Assembly (NCBI GenBank): GCA_963836665.1
Contig: CAWIKL010000002.1
Location: 1-64,000 of the forward strand
Reading direction: 5' to 3'
From: JAICSD01 sp963836665
Lineage (GTDB): Bacteria; Acidobacteriota; Vicinamibacteria; Vicinamibacterales; 2-12-FULL-66-21
Length of the DNA stretch: 64,000 bases
Below are positions 51,671 to 61,097 of the stretch, piece by piece (within the stretch, counting starts at the first letter, position 1; every line of letters starts with the position of its first letter). The notes below the pieces were generated by a model. That model searched no databases, had not been told where the DNA came from, and was given only the letters and a program-made list of their open reading frames with translations. The position numbers and the translations under genes were made by a program.

Positions 51671-54513
51671 CAGCGAGTCGAGCGAGCGTCCGTTTCAGGT
51701 CGTCGAGCTTCTGTCCCGCCTCGCCCAGCTTCCCTTCCGCTGTGAGCCGCTGATAGTCGGCGAGGTCAGCGGCCGCGCGCGCGATCAGCACCTGCATATC
51801 GGCAGGCGGGCCGCCGAGCGGCGCAGCGGGCGCTTCCCCGGCCACAGGCGCCGGCACGGACGGCCGCGTGGGAGCGGGTGTCGCCTCGCCGAACAACTGC
51901 GCGAGGGCGGCGTCGAAGGTCGGCGCGTAGACGAGGCGGTCCTGCATCGCCAGCACGACCAACCGCAGCTCCGGCATCGGGCTCCGCGCCGCCTGCAGGT
52001 AGATCGACTCCACATAGAGCAGGGCGCGGCCGATCGGGATGACCAGTAATCCTCCGCGGCGCACCTGCGAGCCCTGCTGGTTCCACAGCGACAGCTGGCC
52101 CGAGAGCTGCGGGTTCTGATCGATGCGCGCCTCGATCTGGAGCGGCCCGTCGACCAGCCGCGTCTTCGGGAAGTCGTAGACGATCGCGTCGCCATAGTGA
52201 GCGCCATCGCTGAGTCCGGCGATCCAGCCGATCAGGTTATTGCGGTTCGACGGCGAGAACGGCAGCATCTCGACAAACTCCGGGGCTGTCTCGCCCGGCA
52301 GTTTCATCACCACGAAGTTGGGGTCCATCGGCGCCCCTTCCTTGGCCGCCTGCTGGGCCGAGGCGGCATCGGTCGCCACGGTCCACAGGTCCTCGCGGTT
52401 GTAGAACACCTCGGGATTGGTCATGTGGTACAGCCCGTAGACCTCCGCCTGCAGTTTCAGCAGCAGCTCGGGATAGCGCACATGCGCGCGAAGGTCCGCC
52501 GGCATCGACGCGGCGTCGACGAACAGCGAGGGGAACAGACCGCGATAGGCGTCGATGATTGGATCTTTCGCGTCGAACACGTAGAAGGTCGTCGAGCCGT
52601 CATAGGCGTCGATCACCGCCTTGACGCTGTTGCGCAGGTAATTGACCTGCTGCCCCTCGAGCGTATACGCGCGTGAATAGGGATAGCGATTCGACACGGT
52701 GAAGGCGTCCATCATCCACGCGAGCCGGCCATCGGCCCGCACGACCATGTAGGGATCCGGGTCGAAGGTGAGAAACGGCGCGAGCGCCGCCACGCGGGCG
52801 CGCACGTTGCGTCGCATCAGCAAGCGGCTCTCCGGTCCGACGTCGTCGCTGAACGGCAGCTTGGCAACGTCGCCGCGCGCCGTGGCAATGGCCAGCCGCC
52901 GCAGTGCGCTGCCGAGCACGATGCCCCCCGCTCCCTGATACGACGTCACACTGTTGGTCTGACCCTGTGGATAATTGAACTCCTGCTGCCGCGTGTTGAC
53001 GTAGACGTCGGTGTCGGTCATCTCGCCAAAGTAGATCTCCGGGCGTGTCACGGCCAGTCCCGGCGCTGCCGACTGTACCGGCATGTCCTTCAGCAGCAGC
53101 TGCGGCAGCCCTTCCGGGGTGAAGCCATTCACGTAGTTCATCGTCACCCCGTAGCCGTGGGTGTAAATGAGCTTCTCGTTGATCCAGTTGCGGCTGCTCT
53201 CGGGCAGCTTGTCGACGTTCAGCTCACGCGTCGCCAGCATCACCTGCCGCGTCGCGCCGTCGATCGTGTAGCGGTCGATGTCAATGTCGGGAAAATCGTA
53301 GTAGGTGCGGATCTCCTGGAGCTGTCGCAGCGTGTCCTGCAATACGCGCCAGTCCCACAGCCGGACATTCTGCAGCGTCAGACCGTTGCCGGCCGGATCC
53401 GCCGCCTCGATGGTCGACTCGGCGGGGAACTGCCGCGCAACGATACGATCGAGGCCGTAGGCCTGCCGTGTGAACGCGATGTTGTGCTCGATGTAGGGCC
53501 GCTCACGCACCAGTTCGTTCGGCTTGACGATGAAGCTGCTCACGTACCACACGACGACGCCGGTTCCGATATGCACCGCGGCGGCCGGCAGAGCGACGGC
53601 GGCGAGCCACGTGATGGAGCGCCGCGTCACCGCGGCAACCACGGCGCCCAACGCGCCGGCCACGAGCAGGATGGCGACACCCGCGCTCCCGGTGAGCCGG
53701 ACGTGCGCGTCGGTGTAGGCGACGCCGGTGAAGATTGTGCTCTCGTCGAGCAACCGTTCGTAGCGCCCGAGCCACACCTGCGCCGCGAGCGCCACGAGAA
53801 AGAGTGCCCACGCCAGCGCGACGCCGCGCGGAACCGACAATCGGCGACGCGCCATCCGCCGCGGACCGGCCGCGCCCACCATCGCGCCGGCCGCGCCCGA
53901 GACGACGGCGAAGAACACCGCGACCACGAGCAGCAGCACTGCGATCGTCATCAGCCAGCCGGCAATGAGATCCCATGCCGGCAGCGTGAACAGGTAGAAG
54001 GCGATCGGCCGGCCGAAAATGGGATCGGCTGCGCGGTCGGCGCCGGCGAGGAGCGTTGCCGACGGTCGGCCGTACCACCAGAGCGCGAAGGTCGGCCACT
54101 CCCCTGCCATGCCGCCAGCCGTGACGAGCGCAATGACGGCGGAGCCAGCGTAGGCGATGAAGCGCAGCACCGGTCTCACTGGCAGCTGGATCGGCCGTCC
54201 GTTCACCAGGATCGATCCCCCGCTCGAGGTCAGGTCCGCCGGCTCGAGCAAACGCGTGCCGGCAAGCAGCACGGCAAAGGTCGCCGCGGCGAAGGCCGTA
54301 AATACGGAGCCCTGCAGGCCCAGCGTCTTCCAGAACACTTCGGCGTAGCCGAGCGATCCGAACCAGAGGGCGTCGATGTAGTACCGAAAAGAGCGTATCG
54401 GCGGTGAAAAAGATGACGACCGCGGCAATGAAGATCCACAACGGGCCGCGCCGCCGGCGCTTCGGTTCGCGGCTGGACGGGATGTCGATGACGTCAGGAG
54501 AATCGTCGCGCAC
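51657..54513 (-). CDS. UPF0182 family membrane protein (one frameshift)
   Basis: A protein of about 950 residues. Seven or so N-terminal membrane helices start in GPLWIFIAAVVIFFTADTL and run to WYVSSFIVKPNELVRERPYI. A large extracytoplasmic region follows, with YGLDRIVARQFPAESTI, DYPFDIDIDRY-like segments, GYGVTMNYVNGFTPEGLPQL and LLVIPIGRALLYVESIYLQA, all UPF0182 hallmarks. The frame breaks at the plus-strand GTACC 54381-54385; removing one base gives LFSYYIDALWFGSLGY. The start is GTG 54513. The family is widespread but uncharacterised. Confidence 0.87.
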
Positions 54514-54641
54514 GGTGCATCAAGCATACTGTCACCCACTGCCAGCAGCGCTGCGCACGACTGTCAGTAGTCCCAGCTGACGTCTGCGCCGCACCCGACG
54601 TACCGTGGGACGGACTGGTGAATCGGACAAAGGAGTCCTCG

Positions 54642-55394
54642 ATGATCCCACCCAGGGCCGGCCTACTGCCCGGCATCCTCGTGCTCGCGCTGCTCGGAAC
54701 CGCTGCGGAGGTCTGTGCGCAATCCAGCGGCAATTCCCGCTTCGTGGTCGATTTCGGGGCCGGGATCAACCCGAGCATCAACGGCAACGTCAACTCGGGC
54801 GCCATCGGCACGCTGCAGGGACAGGCGGCGGCGATCCTGCCCAACTCCTACGGCACCGTCTACGGCACCGGCATCGAGTTTCGCTTCGGGGGCGGCTATG
54901 TGCTCGACAAGGACTCCGAACTGCGCGCGACGTTCATTCACCAGTCGGCCGACGCCGACCTGGTTCGGCTTGGGGATCTCGGCCCGTCGAGCCTGTACGT
55001 GCAGTACTCCGACTATCACAGCTTTGGGCTCGAGTTCGGGTATCGCCGCTACTTCGCGGTCTCGAGCGCTGAGGGCGTACGCGTGTTCGGCGAAGCAGGG
55101 ATCGGCGCCGCGTGGGTGGGTCGCATCAACGCCCAATTCGCGGCGCCGCAGTCGAACGCCGTGTTCACATCAACCGACTTCTACGACGCGACCGCCGCTT
55201 TCACCTGGAGCCTGAGCGCCGGCGCTGTCTTCAAGGTCGCCGACCAGGTCGACGTCACCGCCCAGCTCGGCCTGCGGCACGTCGGGGGACTGTCCCAGGT
55301 CGACCAGCTGGTCGGCACCGGTCTGGAAACCATCAACAACGACAGCGCCCGGCTGACTTTCCCGATCGTCGTTGGCGCCCGGTTCCGCTTCTGA
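54642..55394 (+). CDS. Outer-membrane beta-barrel protein
   Basis: A 250-residue protein. ATG 54642 follows AAAGGAG and begins a signal peptide (LLPGILVLALLGTAAEVCAQ). The mature part is made of alternating amphipathic strands with many Tyr/Phe/Gly (YGTVYGTGIEFRFGGGYVLD, HSFGLEFGYRRYFAVSSAEG, FTWSLSAGAVFKVADQVDVT) and ends in VVGARFRF with a terminal phenylalanine, as in OmpA/OmpW-like barrels. The family is not recognised more precisely. It converges with the secreted helical protein gene. Confidence 0.78.
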   Translation: MIPPRAGLLPGILVLALLGTAAEVCAQSSGNSRFVVDFGAGINPSINGNVNSGAIGTLQGQAAAILPNSYGTVYGTGIEFRFGGGYVLDKDSELRATFIHQSADADLVRLGDLGPSSLYVQYSDYHSFGLEFGYRRYFAVSSAEGVRVFGEAGIGAAWVGRINAQFAAPQSNAVFTSTDFYDATAAFTWSLSAGAVFKVADQVDVTAQLGLRHVGGLSQVDQLVGTGLETINNDSARLTFPIVVGARFRF

Positions 55395-55410
55395 CCGCGC
55401 AGATGCCATG

Positions 55411-56202
55411 TCACGCGGGCGGACGATGCCCGTAGGCCTGCATCACGGTTTGCAGCGGCACGGCCGTGCTGGCCCACGCGCTCTTCGCGCCAGGCGCCTG
55501 CCGGCCGTCGATCGCCGCCTTCAGCGCCGTCGCTCCCTGCATCACGTGGTCCGCTTCGACGCTGCTCGGCTTCTCGTCATTGACGCGTTCGCCCAGGGTC
55601 TTCGCCGCCTTGCTCCAGTCCTCAGCCTGCGTGAGCAGCGACTTGCGCGTCGACTCGTCGACGCTCTTGTCGTTATTGAGATCCGTGTCGAGCGCCTTGC
55701 GCACCTGATCGCCGATCTCTCCGAGCTTCTCCGCGGCCTCCTGCAGTTCGCGGTCGCCAATGCGACGCGCCGGCGTTGCGCCGCGCAGCGGGAATTCGAC
55801 ACCATAGGCGGTCGCGAGTGTTTTCAAGTCACCGCCGAGCTGCGTCCATTCGCTGGCCCCTTTCAAGCCGGTCTGCGCGCGCACGGTGGCATCGAGGCCG
55901 GTCGCCTGGCGCAGCACCGTCGCCGCTTCGCTGCTCGCGGAATATTCCGGCTTGAGATGATCCTTCAATTCCTCGATGGCCTTCTCGAAATCGTTCAGCG
56001 ACCGGTTCACATCGACCTCACTGGTCGCAGTGCGCACGACCGTGTGCTTGAACGTGTCGTCGAGCGCGTCTTCGAAGTGTTCGCGCCCCTGTTCGATCTT
56101 TTCGACCAGCGCTTTGACGTCGTGGTCGGTCAACCGATCCGCCGCCCGCGCTGGCAGAGCCGCGCAGGCCAGAGTCGCCAGCATGATGATCGTTGTTCGC
56201 AT
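55411..56202 (-). CDS. Secreted helical hypothetical protein
   Basis: A 263-residue protein starting at ATG 56202, with GGAAGG before it. A signal peptide (MRTTIIMLATLACAALPARA) precedes a mostly helical, charged mature protein without cysteine (KIEQGREHFEDALDDTFKH, VDVNRSLNDFEKAIEELKD, LQEAAEKLGEIGDQVRKALD). I do not recognise the family. It is probably periplasmic. Function unknown. Confidence 0.7.
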   Translation of the reverse strand: MRTTIIMLATLACAALPARAADRLTDHDVKALVEKIEQGREHFEDALDDTFKHTVVRTATSEVDVNRSLNDFEKAIEELKDHLKPEYSASSEAATVLRQATGLDATVRAQTGLKGASEWTQLGGDLKTLATAYGVEFPLRGATPARRIGDRELQEAAEKLGEIGDQVRKALDTDLNNDKSVDESTRKSLLTQAEDWSKAAKTLGERVNDEKPSSVEADHVMQGATALKAAIDGRQAPGAKSAWASTAVPLQTVMQAYGHRPPA

Positions 56203-56379
56203 GACGGCCTTCCTTCCGCCGGTGATCGTCTCGCCGCTCGCGGACGGGCACAAGCTGGCAGTAGTCGCAGGTGCCGAATCTGCATAGACGCCGGGGCGGG
56301 CCTGGGCGCCATCCTGTAGCATGCCTGCGCCGACTCACTCTGCCACCGACACCGAGCGGCTCGTCAGTGGAGGGATCCG

Positions 56380-57114
56380 GTGAAGGCCGGGCTTAACCTC
56401 CGCCGCGGCACGGCCGCCGACTCACGGCCGTCGATCCGTGTCGTGCCGTTTCTCGAGGGACCGCCGGTGCTGCGCCTCACGTCGCGCGAGCGTGAGCATC
56501 TCGCCAGCATCGCCACGACCATGCGCGTGCCGGCCGGCACGATCCTCTGCCATGCCGGCCAGGCGGCGAAGGCCGTCTTCAGCGTGACGAGCGGCACGCT
56601 CGCCTCCTACCGCGAGCGGCGCGACGGCACGCGCAAGATCTTTGCCTTCATGTTCGCCGAGGATGTGTTCGGACTCGCGCGGCGCGGCCTTTATGTCAAC
56701 AGCGTCAAGGCGATCACACCCGCGGTGGTCCACCGGCTGCCGGCCGATGCGCTCGCAGCGCTCCTGACCCGGGATGGAACGTTACAGTTTCGTTTCCTCT
56801 GTAAAACGACTCAGGTCGTGCGCGACGCGCAGCGGCAAGCGCTGATGACCACCGTGCGCGACCCGGTCGAGCGCGTGGCGCTCTTTCTGTCAATGCTCGA
56901 GGAGGTCCAGCACGACCGGCGCAAGGATGACCCGATCGCCATCCCGATGACGCGGCAGGACGTCGCCGATTACCTGAACCTGACCAGCGGCACGATTCGA
57001 TCGTCGGTCGACGCGCTCGAGGAGCGCGGACTCGTCCGCCGCACGCCGCCTGACGGGATCGCCATCGTCGATCGCCAGCGCTTCGACGCGCTCGTGGAGG
57101 GGGACTTCGAGTAG
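56380..57114 (+). CDS. Crp/Fnr-family transcriptional regulator
   Basis: A 244-residue regulator starting at GTG 56380 after GGAGGG. The cyclic-nucleotide-binding-like domain (VPAGTILCHAGQAAKAVFSV, FAFMFAEDVFGLA) occupies residues 35-140; the helix-turn-helix is MTRQDVADYLNLTSGTIRSS. There is only one cysteine in the N-terminal sensing part (ILCHAG), so the four-cysteine iron-sulfur site of Fnr is absent. FixK-, Dnr- or Crp-like types remain possible. Its stop codon abuts the stop of the converging DUF1080 gene with no base between. Confidence 0.85.
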   Translation: MKAGLNLRRGTAADSRPSIRVVPFLEGPPVLRLTSREREHLASIATTMRVPAGTILCHAGQAAKAVFSVTSGTLASYRERRDGTRKIFAFMFAEDVFGLARRGLYVNSVKAITPAVVHRLPADALAALLTRDGTLQFRFLCKTTQVVRDAQRQALMTTVRDPVERVALFLSMLEEVQHDRRKDDPIAIPMTRQDVADYLNLTSGTIRSSVDALEERGLVRRTPPDGIAIVDRQRFDALVEGDFE

Positions 57115-57945
57115 TTACTGCAGCTCTCGCACCCAGATGTTGCGGAAGCTGATTGCGGGGCTCGGATCGCCGTGTGCCTGCAGCTTGATCGGCGCGCGGT
57201 CGTAGGCCTTGTAGTACGGCTTGCCGATGTAGAGCGTCTCCCCGGTCAGCTCGACATGGTTCTGCACGAGCACGCCGTTATGGAACGCGGTCACGTACGC
57301 CGGCGTCTTCAGGGAACCGTCGCCATTAAAGGTCGGTGCCGTCCAGATCACGTCGTAGCTCTGCCACTCCCCGGGCTTGCGCATCGCGTTGACCAGCGGA
57401 ATCGACTGCTTGTAGACGCTCGCCGCCTGGCCGTTGACGTAGGTCTTGTTGTTGTACGAATCGAGGATCTGCAGTTCGTAGCCGGCGTCGCCGGCACCGG
57501 TCGACGCAAGGAAGAGCCCGCTGTTGCCACGCGCCTGATCCTGCCCGGTGATGTCGACAGGGATGCGCCACTCGAGATGAATCTGGTAGTTCCTGAACGT
57601 CCGCTTCGTCTCGATGTTGCCGGCCTTCTTGTCGACGGTCAGGATCCCGTCGGCCACGGTCCATTTCGCCGGGCTCTTGTCCTTTTGCGCCACCCACTCG
57701 TCGAGGCCCTTACCGTCGAAGAGAACGATCGCATCCGAGGGCGGCGCGTCGCTGGTGGCGCCTGGCGTAACGACCTTCGGCACCGGCTCCCAGACTTCAG
57801 TCGCTTTCGGATCGCCCTGCGGGCGAGCCTGCGCCGGCGGCGCGGCGGGAGGCTGCTGCGCGTGGACTGGCACGTGGGTGAGGATCCTGAAGGACGCGAG
57901 AACGGCGAGGGAGAAGACGACCGATCGGGTGCGCATGCGCGGCAT
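57115..57945 (-). CDS. DUF1080 / 3-keto-disaccharide hydrolase-like secreted protein
   Basis: A 276-residue protein with a signal peptide (RSVVFSLAVLASFRILTHVP) and a DUF1080 jelly-roll domain: IVLFDGKGLDEW, WTVADGILTVDKKAGNIETK, RNYQIHLEWRIP, RGNSGLFLASTGAGDAGYEL, and C-terminal APIKLQAHGDPSPAISFRNI. Relatives bind or cleave sugars, including 3-keto-disaccharides. It begins one base after the SMP-30 gene stop (TAA-A-ATG), so it is coupled. It is the last gene of a minus-strand run of exported enzymes. Confidence 0.85.
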   Translation of the reverse strand: MPRMRTRSVVFSLAVLASFRILTHVPVHAQQPPAAPPAQARPQGDPKATEVWEPVPKVVTPGATSDAPPSDAIVLFDGKGLDEWVAQKDKSPAKWTVADGILTVDKKAGNIETKRTFRNYQIHLEWRIPVDITGQDQARGNSGLFLASTGAGDAGYELQILDSYNNKTYVNGQAASVYKQSIPLVNAMRKPGEWQSYDVIWTAPTFNGDGSLKTPAYVTAFHNGVLVQNHVELTGETLYIGKPYYKAYDRAPIKLQAHGDPSPAISFRNIWVRELQ

Positions 57946-57946
57946 T

Positions 57947-59074
57947 TTACGCCCCCTGGGTGCCGACGTATAGCGCGTAGATCGACTGGCTCGCGCACAT
58001 GAACAGGCGGTTGCGCTTGGGGCCGCCGAAGGCGATGTTGGCGCACACTTCCGGCAGCCGGATCCGCCCCAGCAGTTTGCCGGCGGGGTTCCACACCGTC
58101 ACGCCGCTGTAGCCAAGAACGGGCCCGGCGTTGCTCGATAGCCAGACGTTGCCGTCGACGTCGCAGCGGACGCCGTCGGGACCGCACTTCACGCCGTCGA
58201 CCATGCAGTTGCTGAAGAGCCGCTTGTTCGAGAGGCGATTGTCCGTGCCGACGTCGAACACGTAGACCTCCGACTTGCCGCCCTCACCGGTGTCCCCCGG
58301 CCCCTTGCCCGTGCTGGCGACGTAGAGCCGGCGGAAGTCGGGCGCGAAGGCAAGACCGTTGGGATCCGGCACCTGCTCTTCGGGGATGGCCAGGTCGATG
58401 CGTCCGGAGGGATCGACGCGGTAGACGTTGGTCGGGAGCTCGCGCTGCGGCTGCCGCGAGGCGCCGCCTTCATATAACTGGTGCCCGTAGGGCGGGTCGG
58501 TGAACCAGATCGATCCGTCGCGGTGCACGACGACGTCGTTTGGCGAATTGAGCCGTTTGCCCTGATAGCTCTCAGCGATCACGGTCACGGTGCCGTCGTG
58601 CTCGTAACGGACGACGCGCCGCGTTGCGTGCTCGCAGGACAGCTGGCGCCCCTGCGGATCGAAGGTATTGCCGTTGCTGTAATTCGACGGGCTGCGAAAT
58701 ACCGATACGTGCCCGTCTTCTTCCATCCACCGGTACTGGCGGTTGTTGGGAATATCGCTCCAGAGCAGGTAGCGCCCCTGGCCGTTCCACGCCGGCCCTT
58801 CCGTCCAGAGCGCACCGGTCCACATTCGGAGAATCGTCGTGTTGCCCTGGATGAGCGCGCCGAAGGCGGGATCGATCGTGAGCACGTCGGGATCGGCGAA
58901 GTAGGTCGTCAGCGTGCCGTTGGGCCCGAAGTCGCGCGGCGGGTGCGAGATGACCGTCGGCGCACCGGGCTGCGGGGGCGGCTGCTGCCCGGCAAGCACG
59001 GTGCGCGCACACACCGCGCCGGCGGTGGTCGCAAAGAGCTGACGGCGGCTGAGCGTGGCGGTCATGCGCGGCAT
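57947..59074 (-). CDS. SMP-30/gluconolactonase-like protein, probable Tat substrate
   Basis: A 375-residue protein with a twin-arginine-like signal (SRRQLFATTAGAVCARTVLA) and a six-bladed propeller of the SMP-30 group: WTEGPAWNGQGRYLLWSDIP, NSPNDVVVHRDGSIWFTDPP, and PDPNGLAFAPDFRRLYVAST, with metal-binding Glu and Asn/Asp positions visible. It probably hydrolyses sugar lactones in the periplasm. The start is ATG 59074, one base after the upstream stop, or ATG 59065. The function pairs well with DUF1080 next to it in a sugar-oxidation setting. Confidence 0.85.
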   Translation of the reverse strand: MPRMTATLSRRQLFATTAGAVCARTVLAGQQPPPQPGAPTVISHPPRDFGPNGTLTTYFADPDVLTIDPAFGALIQGNTTILRMWTGALWTEGPAWNGQGRYLLWSDIPNNRQYRWMEEDGHVSVFRSPSNYSNGNTFDPQGRQLSCEHATRRVVRYEHDGTVTVIAESYQGKRLNSPNDVVVHRDGSIWFTDPPYGHQLYEGGASRQPQRELPTNVYRVDPSGRIDLAIPEEQVPDPNGLAFAPDFRRLYVASTGKGPGDTGEGGKSEVYVFDVGTDNRLSNKRLFSNCMVDGVKCGPDGVRCDVDGNVWLSSNAGPVLGYSGVTVWNPAGKLLGRIRLPEVCANIAFGGPKRNRLFMCASQSIYALYVGTQGA

Positions 59075-59075
59075 T

Positions 59076-60488
59076 CTAGCGCGACGCGCCGCCGCCACGA
59101 CCGGCGCGTTCCTGCATCACGCGCATCAGCGTCCCGTTCTCGCGCCCCCTGGCAATCGCCGCGCGCACCCGCTGGGCCAACGCCGCCTGCAGGGCCGACT
59201 CGTCTTCCTTCCGTACCGTCTGCACGGCCAGGATCACGCTGCCCATCTCATCGAACGACTGCTCTCCCCACTGGACGCGTACCGGCGGCGACTGCGGGTT
59301 GCGCGGGTTGCCGTCGGTATTGTCATAGACGAGGCGCGCGTCGATGCGAGTACCCTTGGGCAACAGCACCGGCGACGTGTAGGTATAGCGGTCCTGCCAG
59401 GCGAAATCCCAGTCGGGGATCCACAGCAGCGGCTGCATGACGCCGTCGGGGAGCGTTGCCGTCGCCTTCATCTCCTTCGCAATGTAGTGCGCGTGCGCGT
59501 TGATCGAGAACGCGCGGACGTCGACCGGCAGGGTGAACGAGTCTTCGATCGTGAAGTCGTCCCGCCCCGGCGGGATGTCGATGCCCGCGCCGAATCCGAA
59601 GAGTGCGGGCAGTTGCACGCTCCACAAGCGCCGCTCCGGCGCGCGATCGGCGAAGTAGACGCCGATCGTCGACTGCTCCGTCTCCGGTTTGCCGGTCGGG
59701 TGGAAATGCATCTGCAGGATGATGTCTGACCCCTTCGGTAACGGCAGCGCCACGCCGTCGGGCAGCAACTCCGGGGTCGCGCCGACAGCCCAGCCGCCGA
59801 GCGGCCCGGTGCCGCCGGCGAGGCCTCCGACGCCGGCGCTGCCCATGCCGCCGAAGCCCGGGTGACCGTCGCGCCCATCCTGTTTTGCCGCCGTGCCGGT
59901 CGCGTCGTAGGCAAAGAGGACGTGATGCACCGCCTTACGTGCGCTGGGGCGGAACTCGATCGCGCGCACCCACCTGTCTTCGGTGAGGTGCGTGGCGATG
60001 ACGAAATTGCGGTAGACGTCTGCGCCCGACGCCGGCACGTCGAAGGCGGCCGGCATCTTCAACACCAGGTCGGGCGTGCCGAGATGCCATCCCTCCGGGA
60101 ACTTCGGCAACGCGGGCAGCTTCTTCGCGTCGCCGGCCGGCATGCCGCCGGTAAACCACGCATCGATGGTGGCGATCTCCGCGTCGGTCAAGCGCCGCTC
60201 GTCGGCAAATTCGCCGAATCCGTGCGCTGCGTGCCACGGCGGCATGTAGCGCGATTTGGTCACCTTCGCCATCTGCTTGCCGTGCTTCTGGGCGTCGGCG
60301 TAGGTAATGAGCGCGAACGGCGCTGCCTCGCCGGCACGGTGGCAGGTCACGCAGTTGCGATAGAGGATCGGCGCAACGTCCTCGCTGAAGGTCGGGGTCG
60401 CGGGCGCGCCTCCGCGCGCGCCGGGGGCGGCGGCCACCGCCACGAGCGCAGCCAGCGGGACGAACAGGAGGGACCATACCCGGATCAT
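59076..60488 (-). CDS. c-type cytochrome fused to copper type II monooxygenase-like domain
   Basis: A 470-residue exported protein. After the signal peptide (VWSLLFVPLAALVAVAAAPG), a cytochrome c domain has the heme site NCVTCHRAGEAAPFALITYA and the distal MPPWHAAHGFG. The rest is a PHM/DBM-like copper domain with KAVHHVLFAYD (His pair), QMHFHPTGKPE (His-x-His) and NAHAHYIAKEMKA. This architecture is common in Acidobacteria and other soil bacteria, but its substrate is not established. It overlaps the redoxin gene by four bases (ATGA). Confidence 0.87.
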   Translation of the reverse strand: MIRVWSLLFVPLAALVAVAAAPGARGGAPATPTFSEDVAPILYRNCVTCHRAGEAAPFALITYADAQKHGKQMAKVTKSRYMPPWHAAHGFGEFADERRLTDAEIATIDAWFTGGMPAGDAKKLPALPKFPEGWHLGTPDLVLKMPAAFDVPASGADVYRNFVIATHLTEDRWVRAIEFRPSARKAVHHVLFAYDATGTAAKQDGRDGHPGFGGMGSAGVGGLAGGTGPLGGWAVGATPELLPDGVALPLPKGSDIILQMHFHPTGKPETEQSTIGVYFADRAPERRLWSVQLPALFGFGAGIDIPPGRDDFTIEDSFTLPVDVRAFSINAHAHYIAKEMKATATLPDGVMQPLLWIPDWDFAWQDRYTYTSPVLLPKGTRIDARLVYDNTDGNPRNPQSPPVRVQWGEQSFDEMGSVILAVQTVRKEDESALQAALAQRVRAAIARGRENGTLMRVMQERAGRGGGASR

Positions 60489-61039
60489 CGGCTTTTTCTC
60501 CGCATCTCAGGGGGCACGATATAGCAGCCGATTGGCGGCGTGACGGGCGCGGCAACGGCGCGTCCGGACAGGACGGCGTCGAGGGCGCCGGTCAGATCGT
60601 GCGCCGTGACGACCTGCCTCGGCCGGCCGATCGCTTCATACCGATTGTCGATCCGGCCGCGATAACGCACCGCGCCCGCGCGATCGATCACCGCCACTTC
60701 CGGCGTCACCGTGGCCCCGACTCGTGACGCGACGGCGCCCCCGGTGTCGACTGCCGCCGGCAGCGTGCCGTAGCGATATTCCGTCATGTGCGCGCGCACA
60801 GCGCCGGCGGTGGCGTCGACGTCCTCGTAGATCAGCATGCATTGCACGCCTCGCGCGGCATACGCGGCGCAGACGCGCTGGATTTCTGGGGCGTAACCGT
60901 TCGACACCGGGCAGTCGGTCGCGGTGAAAATCAGGACGTTGGCGGCGGCGGCCGGCTCGAGCGGGCGAAGCAGCTCTCCGGCGACCCCCTTGATCTCGAG
61001 GGTCGCCGCCAACACTACTGCGAGAAGCACCGGGGTCAT
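60485..61039 (-). CDS. Thioredoxin-fold redoxin-like protein
   Basis: A 184-residue protein with a short hydrophobic N-terminus (MTPVLLAVVLAATLEIKGVA) that may be a signal. The thioredoxin-like domain has the motif LIFTATDCPVSNGYAPEIQR, with CPVS in place of CXXC, and ATVTPEVAVIDRAGAVRYRG, typical of AhpC/TSA-like redoxins partnered with the heme-copper proteins. It is likely a periplasmic redox or copper-handling partner for the next gene, to which it is coupled by ATGA overlap. Confidence 0.8.
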   Translation of the reverse strand: MTPVLLAVVLAATLEIKGVAGELLRPLEPAAAANVLIFTATDCPVSNGYAPEIQRVCAAYAARGVQCMLIYEDVDATAGAVRAHMTEYRYGTLPAAVDTGGAVASRVGATVTPEVAVIDRAGAVRYRGRIDNRYEAIGRPRQVVTAHDLTGALDAVLSGRAVAAPVTPPIGCYIVPPEMRRKSR

Positions 61040-61050
61040 GATACTAGAAG

Positions 61051-61085
61051 GCGAGCGGCGAGCGGCGAGGGGCGAGGGACGAGGG
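61051..61085. repeat. Five-unit heptanucleotide tandem repeat
   Basis: Five consecutive seven-base units of the form RCGAGSG (two with C, three with G at position six) lie in the 58-base gap between the redoxin and metallopeptidase genes. The repeat could vary in copy number and change the distance between the two genes. Confidence 0.6.
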
Positions 61086-61097
61086 GCGGCAGACGGG

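Noticed and set aside
4016..54385. Programmed frameshifting at GTACC
   Set aside because: The affected genes are unrelated and lie on both strands, with different codon contexts at the site. A read or assembly error explains the data more simply.
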